Source of the DNA: Schizophyllum amplum
Taxonomy: Eukaryota; Basidiomycota; Agaricomycetes; Agaricales; Schizophyllaceae
Length of the DNA: 64,000 nucleotides
Assembly (NCBI GenBank): GCA_007026445.1
Contig: VDMD01000121.1
Span: 1-64,000 of the forward strand
Reading direction: 5' to 3'
Part shown: positions 9,187 through 20,536 of the stretch, one piece after another
Numbering within the stretch: position 1 is the first letter of the stretch
How the letters are laid out: each line of letters starts with the position of its first letter
Position numbers and translations under genes: made by a program
Notes under the pieces: model-generated
What the model was told of the DNA's origin: nothing
The model's input: only the letters and a program-made list of their open reading frames with translations
Database searches by the model: none

Positions 9187-10746
9187 ATGTCCATGCCGCG
9201 CCTCTCCCAGTCGGACTCACAGCGGCCGAACAAGAAACGCAAACCATCCTCTGGCCCCTCTTCTCCCCTGCTGGGGTTCCCCGTTCAAGGCACGCAACCT
9301 TCTGCCACAGCACCAGGCTACTATGTCTCTTCCCAGACGCCAGACGAAGCTGTTCTATCTAACATGCCTCAGCAAGTGCTGCAAGATGATAGACTGACTG
9401 ACTCCTTATACGGAATGGCCGCACAAGCATCCGTGGGGCCATCAACCGAATTCGATCAAAGCCAGGCTGTTCAAAGCACGCACAACAACGCTGGCCACTC
9501 GCCTGCGTCCGCGCCATCCTCTGGGACGATCTCTCCCTCACATTTCTATCAGCCTCAACCTGCATGGATCAGCAAACGCGCCCGAATTGGCATGGGAGCC
9601 TCCGATCTCAATTTCTTTCAGGTGATGGCGTCGATCATGTACGCCCGCCAGCAAACTAGGGAAGCACCTTACTATGCAACATGGTGCCTAGCGGCCTCTA
9701 ATCATCTCACCGATGGCCAAATTCTGGCGCAAAGGGCTAAGCTCACGACCAGTACTATATGTCCCCAACTCCCAGTTGTATCACAGGAAGATGTCGAGTA
9801 CGCGCCAGCCGAGGCCACGAATAGCGACCCCATGGAAGACGGTCATGAATGTGGAGCTGAGGATCCAATTGATGCTGAGCTGGTCTGGGCCGGTGACGCT
9901 GATGATGAGGCTGAATGCAATGCGGAAGACGACGCTGCCGATGTGGCGAAAGCAAAAGGTATGGTCAACTTTCGTTGGGGTGAAGCTCGTCCTGACGCGA
10001 CCGGTGAAGCCCCTGGCGACGCCGAAGTACTTTCTGGCCAGAGCGAAGACGACTCCGCGAACAAGCCTACGGCCGCGCCTCCACCGCCGAACAACGACGT
10101 CGAGGCGGAGATCACACATCGCACTGGCTCTACTCGTATCCCCGATATTGCTCAAGTCTCTCATATCTTCGATCTCAGCAAGGCTGCCGTGGATATCTTT
10201 GCTCTCATTCGTCAGATCGGCTTCGATGCGGCTATCTTCCTTGCGACTGCTGAACAGCAGATCCCATATCTGCGCTCTCAAGTCACTCTCCTTATAGAGA
10301 TCAAGCCCGATGGAGTATACACAGCAGTTCGAATCCTGGCTTTCGACGAACAGCTGAATAGTCAAGCGGCGCACTTCTTCGCCAGCGGCGTCAAGGAGGA
10401 TACAGTGGGAGGAATCCTTGCTCTCGGTAACAACTTCACGTATAGAGAACTTCACCGCGACCAGAACTTGAACGACGATGTTGCCGCCAGCTTTGACGAT
10501 CGCGAGTACCATCCAGCCAAATCTAACGTACGAAGCGAGCCACAGCGGACAAACGCCAACCGTACAGACACCCAGCGCAGGCTGTACGAGATCTTCAACT
10601 ATGGTCGGCACTTTCTCGACATGCATTCGAAAGCTGGAAAGGACGCGCTCGACCTCATCAATCTGCGTGCCAAAGAACTGTTCCCGACCTTCTGGGGTCG
10701 CAAGCAAGTCTACAACGCGCGGATTTGGCCGAGTTCATCCGCGTGA
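9187..10746 (+). CDS. Intronless hypothetical protein, about 519 aa, probably nuclear
   Basis: Single open frame with ATG at 9187 (context actaccATGt); an upstream GTG at 9085 is in frame but unlikely to be the start. The N-terminus MSMPRLSQSDSQRPNKKRKP holds a short basic nuclear-localisation-like motif (NKKRK). A Gln/Ser/Pro-rich disordered region runs to about residue 140, followed by a mixed segment and an acidic stretch (DPMEDGHECGAEDPIDAE). A more ordered C-terminal half contains AQVSHIFDLSKAAVDIFALI and YNARIWPSSSA at the end. I recognise no domain. Absence of introns is unusual among the larger genes of this window and might mean a retroposed or horizontally recruited gene, but there is no direct evidence. 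A 308-codon antisense ORF is a shadow. Confidence 0.6.
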   Translation: MSMPRLSQSDSQRPNKKRKPSSGPSSPLLGFPVQGTQPSATAPGYYVSSQTPDEAVLSNMPQQVLQDDRLTDSLYGMAAQASVGPSTEFDQSQAVQSTHNNAGHSPASAPSSGTISPSHFYQPQPAWISKRARIGMGASDLNFFQVMASIMYARQQTREAPYYATWCLAASNHLTDGQILAQRAKLTTSTICPQLPVVSQEDVEYAPAEATNSDPMEDGHECGAEDPIDAELVWAGDADDEAECNAEDDAADVAKAKGMVNFRWGEARPDATGEAPGDAEVLSGQSEDDSANKPTAAPPPPNNDVEAEITHRTGSTRIPDIAQVSHIFDLSKAAVDIFALIRQIGFDAAIFLATAEQQIPYLRSQVTLLIEIKPDGVYTAVRILAFDEQLNSQAAHFFASGVKEDTVGGILALGNNFTYRELHRDQNLNDDVAASFDDREYHPAKSNVRSEPQRTNANRTDTQRRLYEIFNYGRHFLDMHSKAGKDALDLINLRAKELFPTFWGRKQVYNARIWPSSSA

Positions 10747-11506
10747 AGGGTGAGCTGCTCACCAACACCGTGCCGCAGCATTGACGTTATCCCCAGCGTG
10801 CTTGGTCTATTGAATTGGTCGAATGGCTATATTGTTACTGGTCTGTATCTAAACTTGGCCATATGAGCACTATCACGAACATGATATTACGACGCGTAAT
10901 GATATAGAGACTCGGTCGACCTGAAAGTTCTGGTGGGTATTAAATCCCAAGGCGAGCCCAGTCGAATGTTTTCGAGGAGGTCCATGGAACGTAATGGTGA
11001 TCAATAGAGATGTCTGTCAAGCTGCAGGCATCTTTGAGTCGAAGAGGACTTGCTCAGAGACACCTGGCGCATTGACAGACCTTGCGCCTGTTGGTCTTCG
11101 TACAGATGAGCCTCCTTGGTCTCTCTGGGTCGTACCAGACAGACCGGTATACTTAGTATGGCAAATCGAACTTGCACGGCGTGTCCTTCCTTCCGCCTCG
11201 ATTCATTTGATGTTCGACCTTGCCGAGTCGGTAAGCGCACATCAAGGCGACGGCAAGCCTCGGACCTGCAGGACTGCGATGTTCCGGATACAACAAATTA
11301 CAAGACACACAGCATCGGACCAGTAACTACTACGTGTAGTATGTATTCTATAGTATCATATATGTGCGTTCCTCACCAAGGATATCTGCTCCTCCCCGCG
11401 TTCCTTCGTATTTTGAGCGGGGTGGACTTCACGGACCACACCTCATAGCAGAATCACTCCTCGCAGCACGCGGGGGCAGAGCAGGGCGTATGGCGAAAAC
11501 CACACC
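10747..11506. other. Intergenic 760 bp between convergent genes
   Basis: 3' flanks of the intronless hypothetical gene and of the ammonium transporter. Short ORFs at 10994-11448 show no coding logic. Confidence 0.4.
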
Positions 11507-14036
11507 TCACAACACCTCCGGCGCCCCATGCCTATCGCCTGCTGTGACCAACCCATTGCCTTTCTCCTCCATGACCGAGCTTCCACTGGCTGACGTCTCT
11601 GCGGCGGTTCCGTTCTCCGTCCCCCGCCTATGGCCGTCGACTATGGGATGGCGCTCATGCAAGCCCGTCTCGGGCACGCCGTGTCGGTCGCCCGCCGCCA
11701 CGGGCGCGGGCTTCTCCCCCGAGTCAGTCTGCGCAGGGAAGTACCCGTCAAAATAGTGCCGCGCGACCTCAACGTAGTCCGTCGCAAATTCGCCGATCTA
11801 GAGGAATGAGATATCAGCATGAATTTCTTTCCTGCACATATCCGAACCGCCGAATTGACACCCACCTGCGACTCATCCATCCCCAACACCTCCGATTCCT
11901 CCGAGCTCCTGAGCTGCAGGCCTGGAATCATATCCACAATCTTCGCCAGCAGAGCCGTGACGACGAAGGTGTAACTGCACGCGGCGGCGACGTAGGCAAT
12001 CTGCATATAGAGCTGCTTCCAGTTATGGTCGAGCCAGCCGCCCGGAATGTCGGTGTTGACGTTGTCGAGGGCGATGATGGCGCCTGTACGCGTGGTTGAG
12101 AGAGGAGAAAAGGGTTACGACGGTAGCATCAGAGGAAGGGTCAAACTCACCCGCGCCAAACAGAGCATTGAAGATGAGCCCGATAATCCCGCCCATGGCG
12201 TGCTCAGCGAACAGATCCAGCGCATCGTCCATACGGAAAAGGAACTTGACTGTGAGGGGTCAGTGTCAGCAGTGAAGAAGAGAGGAACAGGGAGGAAAAG
12301 GGTAACAGTTTGTGAGAGACAGGGAGGGCCGAAGGGCAAGGAAGCGCCCGTGAGGCCATGAGGGAATACAAGGAAAAGAACTCACGCTTAGTGCTCAAGT
12401 TACATATCGCGCCCGAAACGACGCCGAGGATGAGCGAGGACCACGGGTGGAGGAAGCCGGATGCCGGGGTGGCAGCAACGAGGCCGGCGATGGTACCTAA
12501 ATCGCGCTGATTAGGACGTGTGCATGCAGGAGGGGCTAACGTCAAATAGCGTTCGCCTCTGCTTACCTGAGCAAAACCCAACCATGCTCCAACTGTATTT
12601 GACAGCAGTCAGCAGATGCCGGTATGTAGTTCATGCATACACTCACCTCCTCGACGCCCTGTAGTCCATCAAACACCAGACAACCCCGCTGAACGCAGCG
12701 CTGATCACTGTCAGGTCATTAGCTCAACCACTCTGTGCCGTAGACTGTTGCTCCGATGAAGTCCTGTCTTGGCATCACACTTACTCGTATTCCAGATGGC
12801 CATGATTGCGCGCAGGTTCGCGCCGAACGCGCTGCCGCCGCTGCAAAAACAAAAAAAAGTATCAGCGTGCAATTCTGGTGGACCCGAGACCCGTGACTCC
12901 CGTACGCGCAAAATCCCACTTGCGTAGATTCCCATATGCGCTGAGCACGTATAGGCCACATACGGCTGGAATCCCAAAGCGCGCTGCAGTCCAAATAGAC
13001 GATCGGCCGAAGACACTCACTTGAACCCGATCCATCCGAACCACAATAGGAACGTGCCCAGACCCACGAAGGAGACATTGTGCGGGCGGAAGTTGATCAG
13101 CTCGGACTCCCGCCGACGGCCGAGAACCCTATGGAGTGTGTTAGCAGGGAGGAAGGTGAAAAGAGGATGCGGGGAAGAAGAGAATGAGATCAATGAAGGG
13201 GGACGAGAGAGGGCAAAGAGGAGAGACTGACCAGGAGTACGCGAGGCCGCCGACACCGGAACCGATTTCGACAGGGCCTCCGCCTGCAAAATCGAGGACA
13301 CCCCATGTGAACGCCCAGCTGCGCGAGCGTCAGAATATGTTGGGGAAAACCAATACCAGTCACCCTCACCCATTGGGATTCCATATCCAACACGCCAGCG
13401 GGCAATACACCAGCGTGAGCCACAGGAAGCAGAACAGCATCGCAGGCAGCACCCGCCCCCGCTCCGCCACGGCGCCCATCAAGATCGCCACCGTCACGCA
13501 AGCGAACTCCATCTGGAAGAAGCTGTAAAGCAGCTCGGGGATGAGGGGCGAACCCGGGGAGGCGCCGTCGAGCACCTCCCGGAGCGCGAAGGAGCGGAGG
13601 TTGCCGATGTAGCCGTTGGTGGCGGTGGGGGAGAAGGCGAGGGAGTAGCCCCAGAAGTACCATTGGAAGATGGTGACGGCGTTTCCTGCGGAGACGCACC
13701 ACATGAGGTGGACTGGGGGAGAGAGAAGGGAAGATCAGGTGGGGATGTACTACCGAAAGTGAGAGATCGGGGACGCACGGGCACTCTTTCTGCGAGAGAG
13801 GCCACCGTAAAGGAAGGCTGAATGAGGTGTCAGAGGGGTAGAGGAGGGGACGATGGGTGGTGGGCACGCACCGAGGCCCGGCACCATGAGTGCGACCATC
13901 CCGCCGGCGACGATGATGAAGGCCATGTCGCCGCGATCATAGCTAGCCGTCCGTCAGCCGCGACCCCTCCGAACCCGCCATAGCTCACCTGCTAATGTCC
14001 GCGCCTAGATGGGTCCCTTCAGCTCGCAAATCTCTC
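11507..14036 (-). CDS. Ammonium transporter (AMT/MEP/Rh family), 5' end unresolved
   Basis: Plasma-membrane ammonium permease. Reading the minus strand: SSYDRGDMAFIIVAGGMVAL, PGLAFLYGGLSRRKSALHLM, then GNAVTIFQWYFWGYSLAFSP, ERGRVLPAMLFCFLWLTLVY and the hallmark VLDFAGGGPVEIGSGVGGLAY. Next come LGTFLLWFGWIGFKGGSAFG, VGFCSGTIAGLVAATPASGF, FAEHAMGGIIGLIFNALFGA and a hydrophilic cytosolic tail ending at 11507-11509. About eleven hydrophobic segments fit the family. At least ten short introns are needed. The exon ending at 13989 (GADISS) is supported, but no in-frame ATG joins it cleanly, so the start lies somewhere upstream of about 14030 or is masked by an error. Such genes are usually controlled by nitrogen supply. 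It is divergent from TDP1. Confidence 0.85.
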
Positions 14037-14656
14037 TGAGCAAACAAAAGACATACGGCGGTGCAGGATGCTCGCTGGCTGCTCCATGTATGACGGGTTT
14101 GGAAGAGGCAAGAGACGAGGCCGCGAGCGATCCTTCACAACAGTCACAACGCGAAAGGTTCAATATTTCCGCCCGTCGGCCGCGGCAGCTGGGCTAAAAA
14201 GTGTTGAAAGTGGACCCGGTGGCGTCAGCTGCGTCATGCGCGCAGACCCAGCCTCAGGCGGTCGCGGGGTCGTTCGTGCGCGCATACAGGCTGCCACCGT
14301 GCACAACGATAAGGGGGAAGTAGCTGGGGCTTAGCGCGAGAATGAATAGAACAAGGCTCCAGCTTCTCTGATGCCATGCCAGTGAAGTAACATAGACGCA
14401 GTCTGGTGACCGCTGAAGAGATAGCGGAAGAAGCTGGCGAGAGGCGCTGGGGGACTGCAAAGACGTCAAAGAGGGATTTATTGGCTGGGTAGATATGGTG
14501 GGAGGCAAGTTGCAACTTCCACTTCGACGATAATGAAGCCGCCCGGATGCCGTCGTGACGAAGGTTGAGTGACCAACGTCTCGTGAGTGTGACATGCGCG
14601 CCAATTTACGGAGCCGCGGCCCGCGGTGTGCGACTCAACGCGACTTGCCCGCGACG
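14037..14656. other. Intergenic 620 bp (AMT upstream / TDP1 upstream)
   Basis: Divergent promoter region, likely also holding the unresolved first exon of the ammonium transporter. No other gene supported. Confidence 0.4.
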
Positions 14657-17639
14657 ATGGACGACGATCTGGAGAGGTGCGTCCTTGACTTCATCTACAA
14701 GCTCATTGACTGACTCAGAGCAGAGCAATAGCTCTCAGCTTACAAGACTCTCAAGCCCGGCCACGCTCACCACCCATCGTCATCGACGACGACGACGACG
14801 ACGACGATGAACCTGAGGACGATGAGACCAAGTTCCAAAACGAACTCCAGCGCGCGATAGAGGCCTCCAAAGCCGACTCCGCCGAGCGCAAGGCAGATTC
14901 AAATGCAGCCTCAGTATCCCAAACACCACATGTGTCCCGAACACCGGAGCCACCTGCCGCTGCCATGAACGACCTCCAGATCGCCCCTGCTCCTGGGGCG
15001 TCCGGCTTCCTCTCCGAGCGCGCGAAGCTCGAGAAGGAGCGACTTGAGCGGCAGCGCAAGCGCCGGCGAGAGCAGGGCCAGCAGAGCGAGGAGGAGGAAG
15101 AGGGCAACACGAGCGAGCCGAGCGCTAAGCGCCCGCGACCTACACCTCCCGTGCAAGCGCCACCTGCCGCCTCGAGTGACGTCTCGAGAGCCGTGCGAAG
15201 TACTTCCTCCTCCGAGGAATACTTCTGGGAAGGCGCCTACCGCCCGATCGCCACCAAGCACGCTGTACCACGTAAGGACGGCAAGCCGACCTTCAAGCTC
15301 TCGCAGATTATAGGTGATGTGCGTTCCCCGCGTTCACAGACCATCCCCGTGTCATGGTTCTCGTGCCAACGGCGCTTCTGCACCTTCCACACTCCTACAC
15401 GCTTCACTCCACCTTCCACCCATAAATCCTTCATGCTAACCACCCTCCCACCCTTCCCAGAAATCCACCCTCGCCTTCGCCATCCTCTCCTCCTACGCCC
15501 TCGACGCCGAATGGACCTACTCCTTCTTCGACCGCGACACGCCCGTCATCATCGTGCAGCAGACCAAAGACGGGGACGCCTCCATCCGGAACTGGCTACC
15601 GAATTGGATTCGGGCGACCCCGTTCTTGCGAAATGGGTATGGGTGCATGCATATGAAGGTCAGTTGGATGTCAATTCGTGCTTGATGCTGCGGAGGACTA
15701 ATGTTTGCTGATTCGTCGTTTGTTGATTCCCAACTGAATATCTTGTTGAAAATAGTTTATGCTGGTGCGTACATACTATCTCCTCTTGCCTCGTACTCGC
15801 TAACGCATGCATGTTACATCAGCTCTTCTACAAGACCGGCCGCCTCCGTGTCTACATCCCCACCGCTAATCTCGTGCCGTACGATTATAGGGACGTGGAG
15901 AATGTGAGTGTTCGGGCCGTTGATTGGGCCGTTGTCTGGCTTGTACTGAGCGGCCCCAGTCCTTGCTTCGTCCTGGCCTTACTGGGCCATTCTATCATCG
16001 TCTAGCTAGATATACCTAAATCTAACCTCCCACCTCAGTTCGCCTGGCTGCAAGACATCCCCCGCCGTCCGGCCAACAAGCCCGAGCCGAAAAAGAACCC
16101 GGAAGATTTTCCGTCTATGCTCCAGCGCGTGCTGGAGGCGCTCAATATCAAGGCTGCGCTACAGGCGATGATTGTGCAGGATGTGAGTAGTGCGAGCGTG
16201 CGTTGGTGTAGGCGTGTGTTGGTGTGGGCGTGTGTTGGTGTGGGCGTGTGTTGGTGTGGGCGTGTGTTGGTGTGGGCGTACTTGATGTTCTTGCCCTTCT
16301 TGCCTTTCGCCGTGACAGAACATTCCTTGGCCCAAAATTATTCACGCAACTGACCACACCCTCTCACCAGCATCCCAACCTTGCCCTTCAATCCCTCGCC
16401 GACCTACGGCGGCTATGGGACTGGTCGCAAGTGAAGGTACACCTCGTCGCGTCGCTTGCTGGCAAACACGAGGGCTGGCCGGCGGTGCTGCAGACGGGGC
16501 ACCCGCGGCTGATGAAGGTGGTGCGGAATATGGGGCTGGCGGTTGAGGCGCGGGACGGGAGAGAGGTGGAGGTAGAGTGCCAGGTGAGTGCTTGCGAATG
16601 AACAGGGAGAGTAAACGTGGATGTAGAGGGTGAAGAGAGACGAAGGAGGAAATCGCGGAGGGAGAGTATGAACGCTGAACTCGATCCAGGGCTCCTCCAT
16701 CGGCCGCTGCACCTCCGTCTGGATAAACGAGATGCATCTCTCGATGCGCGGGCAGTCGGCCCAGGCGTGGCTCGACATGAGCAAGAAACGAAGGGAGGCG
16801 GTGTCGTTGCCACCGGTGAAGATCGTGTTCCCAACGAGGGCGACAGTGGATGCGACGGCGTGGGGGGTGAATGTGGGTTGTCTTCCTAGGGCTGCATGTC
16901 AAGGGCGATATCTGACCGTCAAGCGTTCCAGGGAGGCGGCACGATCTTCTGCCGCCGCGCGACGTGGGAGGCGAAAAATTTCCCGCGTTCCCTATTCTAT
17001 GACTCGAGGAGTACGGGAGGGCCGGTGCTTATGCATACGAAGGTGTGTGACTTGCGAATCCCTTTAGATCCTTGTTCTTTTTGAGTTGTACAATTCTAAA
17101 GCACCCATGTAGATGATGCTCGCGCTGATCAAAGACAAGAAGACGATCGCTTCGAGCAGCAGGTCGAAGGCCAGCGGTAGCAAGCCGAAGGCCAGCAAGC
17201 CTGGCGCAAGTAGCAGCAAGGTCAAAGCAGGCAGCAGACGTGTCAAGGCCGCCTCCTCCTCCTCCGGCTCGTCCACCCAAGACGACTCCGACGTCCAACT
17301 CGCTGACTCCGACTCTGACCCCGAAATCGAACTCGTCCACCCCGCCATCGGCTGGGTCTACGTCGGCTCGCACAATTTCACGCAGAGCGCCTGGGGCACG
17401 CTCTCCGGCAGCGGCTTCAACCCCGTGCTCAACATCACGAACTACGAGCTGGGCGTGGTGTTCCCGATTAAGGACGAGGCGGCGCTGCGGGGCGTGGAGG
17501 TATGGGAGCGCCCGCCGCGAAGATACGGGAAGGAGGATGATCCGTGGGTCAGTGATTCATATATTTTGTTTGTGAGGGATCATGGAGGCTGACTGGTTTG
17601 ATGCAGATACAGGAGGAGTGTCCATTATTCCAGAATTAG
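14657..17639 (+). CDS. TDP1: Tyrosyl-DNA phosphodiesterase 1 with UIM-SIM-UIM-like N-terminus
   Basis: TDP1 hydrolyses the bond between the topoisomerase I active-site Tyr and a DNA 3' end, a nuclear repair step. Both HKN motifs are visible: CMHMKLFY with downstream Asn (IPTANLVPYDY), and VLMHTKMMLA with GWVYVGSHNFTQSAWG. ATG 14657 starts an unusual N-terminus: a ubiquitin-interacting motif (DDDLERAIALSLQ, residues 2-14), an IVID plus eight Asp stretch (25-35) resembling a SUMO-interacting motif, and a second UIM-like helix (ELQRAIEASKADS). A basic helix and NLS-like SAKRPRP follow. A Lys/Ser-rich insert (KASGSKPKASKPG) and an acidic stretch lie between the second HK and its Asn. The stop is TAG 17637-17639 (ECPLFQN). 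About nine introns; one of 188 nt carries a minisatellite. Confidence 0.9.
16197..16276 (+). repeat. Intronic minisatellite, five 16-bp units
   Basis: Five tandem copies of cgtgtgttggtgtggg (first copy with two changes) lie inside the TDP1 intron 16183-16370. This explains why that intron is about three times the usual length here. Confidence 0.9.
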
Positions 17640-18425
17640 GCGTGGTGTAACGCGCTGTTGGATGATAGATCGTGGTCGAGGTCTTGCTTTTGCAATGTCA
17701 GCGACGATTCAGCAGACGTAAGTATCGCAATGCGTCTAGGAGCATGCGTGACAAACCGTGACAGAGCGCTGACCGGCATGTGCCGCCACGTCATTCGCAT
17801 CTTCCACTTGTCCATCGTCTTCCGAAGGTGAGTTTTGTTCAGGTGCCCCTCCCTTCATGTGCCCCTCTATGCCAAACTGCCTTGATAATCGTGGGCCACG
17901 TTGGAGGCAAATCTCGATTTGATGAGGCGAATGCATGATTTCAGTGAACTAGCCAGTGGAGCACTCCCAATCTGCCTTGGCTCTGTGGAGAGTAATCCCT
18001 CGCTCCGATTTGACCGAATACACTTATGTCAGACTTCTGAAGCGACTCCAGTCCAACCCTTGAAAGTCAGCCGCCTCTTCATCCGACAAATTGACACCCT
18101 GCTGCAACCCATGGCCATTCATTCTCCCGCACAGCTCCCCTTCGAACTGGAAGTTCGCGGCGTTGCATACATATTCCAGGCGCATGCGCCTGCGTTCACC
18201 GACAGCACTTGAAGTTCGACTTCGAGCAAGTCACTTGCAGGCTTATTTTAGGCTCTCCTCCGGACCGCCCGGATCGCTTCGAGCTATCCTCGGTCCTCGG
18301 TCCGTGTCCCGGCCCCCCGCCTCCGCTGCTCTTCCCCCGGATCCGGGGCATTATAAGATGAGAAAGTCCGAGAAAGCGTCGTTTCTTCTTCCCCCCTCTC
18401 CCTCATCTCTGGACTCGATTCTGTG
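17640..18425. promoter_or_regulatory. Intergenic 786 bp with TATA-like element
   Basis: No gene supported. A GC-rich CT-biased stretch (about 18240-18350) is followed by TTATAAG at 18351-18357, 69 bp before the oxidoreductase ATG at 18426, consistent with a regulated promoter. Confidence 0.45.
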
Positions 18426-20536
18426 ATGTCTGCCAACATGGAGAAACTGAACATTCTGATGTGTACGTTCTCATTATGGTCCGTGAACGGATGCTAACTA
18501 ATTGTGCAGGCGGTACTGTCAGTGCAACTCTCTGGAAGTTGACACGGGATTAACGGCTGGACAGGGTGAATACACCACTGGATGGACTGGCTCAGGGGCA
18601 TCCAAGTCGGACAAGAAGGTACGCGTGCAGTGCGTGGACGCAATAGAAGTTTATGGCTAACCGATCGGTTCACAGATCGGCGTGAGTGCTATGCGATGAG
18701 CGCCACTACACTCCCTCACGGATATCAGGTTGTCGGTCTGACATGCTTTGACTTGAGGAGGCTGGGCAAGGTGCCACTTCTCTCCATCAAGCCAAGTTCG
18801 TGCTCAACATCTCCTCTCCAGGTCGACAAGCTCGGCATGGCGGGCGTCAGCGGTGGCAAATTCCCTGCAATCCGAGAGCATCTTGCACAAAATATCGGAA
18901 ACGTGTACAAGGACATGGACCTCTCGTGTGTTTACTGTATATTGGCATGGCCTCATTCTCACCCATCTCTGTAGCTTCGACAACTACCCGGAGGTTGAGA
19001 AATCTGATCCCGAGGCTTGTGCGTTGTCCTATCAGCTTCGACGTGCTGCATACTAACCGTACGCGAAGACAAGTCTGCGATGGACAAAATGAAGCCTGGC
19101 GAGGCTGTCATTATCTTCACGCCGGACAGTGCGTTTACAGAAGGTTGTCAAATCCGCTTAACTGACCGTCATTCATGTTTAGGTACGCACTTCCCCATCG
19201 CCAAGTATGCCATCGAGAGGAAGCTTCACGTCCTCGTCACCAAGCCGGCAACGCAGCTACTTTCGCATCACATCGAACTCATCGAGCTCGCGGAAAAGAA
19301 CGGCGTTGTTTGTTTTGTTGAACACCATAAGCGGTGCGCAGGTTCTTTTTCAAACCTGAATAGAAGGTTGATGGACTTTCTCAGCTTCGATCCGGTATAC
19401 AGTGATGCGAAGGCACGGGCGCAGACGCTCGGAGAATTCAACTTCTTCAACGCGTGGATGAGCCAGCCGAAGAGTCAACTGGAGACCTTCCGCGCTTGGG
19501 CGGGCAAGGACTCAGACATTAGGTGAGTTGAAGGCGAAACCTATTTGTTGTGAACAAGCCTGTTACTCCATCATCTGTCGATAACGACTTACGTCTTCCC
19601 CAGCTACTATCTCTCCTCTCACCACATCGACATCTGCTGCTGGATCCTGCAAGACCTCGCTATACCCACGCGGGTGACCGCCAGTGCCGCTGCAGGTATC
19701 GCCACCTCCGAGCCTTATAACTGCGTTCCGCAGACGGAGGACACGATCACGCTTCTTGTAGACTGGCAGTCCATCAAGAGCCCGAAGCATCGTGGCACGG
19801 GCGTGTACACTGCCAGCTGGACAGCGCCGCTGAAAGCGGGCGTACACTCCGCGCAGCACTGGTACTACATGGGAGAGAAGGTGAGCATATCGACCTTTGC
19901 GATTGCAATTTTTCTCTCGAGCACGGGATTCGAAGACTGTCGTGGCAGCAAAGGTGTTGGCAGCGCAGCTTCTCAAGCGGTTGTCACTCCTGGCGGGCTG
20001 CTTTCCCCGATGTATTGTACGGCATACTGTGCAGAAATTGATACGCCGGTTGATGCCATGGGTGCGGGCCCGCCCTCAGGACCAGAAGCTGACCGGTCTT
20101 GTGCCCAGGGCGACATTGCGGTAGACCAGGCGCACCGCGGGTACGACTCAACATTTGACGAGACGGGCAAAATGTGGTACAACCCCTTCTAGTATGTATC
20201 GTCATCCTGTTTCTCGTTTCGACAAGGCTTCTCCATGCCATGTCCCATCTCTACAGACATCTGACATATCTCTACAGCATGAAATATTCTCCCTCTGAGT
20301 CGGGCCACTTCGACGGCCAACGCGGGTATGGATACATCTCTATCGAGAAGTTCATCGACGCTGCGCGTGCCGTGAATGCTGGCTTGGCAAGGCCGGAGGA
20401 GTTCGACGGACACGGCTTGCCGACCATCAAGAATACCGTACTTACAACAGCGATCCTCAACGCGGGGCGCATAAGCCTCGACGAGAAGCGGAGCGTCAAC
20501 ATCGTGCAGAAGGGCGACGTGTGGGCGCTTGAGTGA
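18426..20536 (+). CDS. Gfo/Idh/MocA-family NAD(P)-dependent oxidoreductase
   Basis: Predicted soluble dehydrogenase acting on a sugar-like substrate. ATG 18426 leads into the Rossmann loop ILMCGTGEYTTGW. The dinucleotide fold continues through [14 protein letters not shown] and [19 protein letters not shown], and the family KP motif is [13 protein letters not shown]. The catalytic-region His pair is [14 protein letters not shown]. It ends [15 protein letters not shown] with TGA 20534-20536. The gene is finely cut: frame needs an 8-nt exon (18510-18517) and a 6-nt exon (18676-18681) besides exons of ordinary size. The family is clear; the substrate cannot be told from sequence. No cluster partner of the same pathway is adjacent. 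Confidence 0.8.

Noticed and set aside
9781..10707. 308-codon ORF on the minus strand
   Set aside because: It lies entirely opposite the 519-codon plus-strand gene, has no recognisable features, and is a typical shadow frame of a GC-rich ORF.
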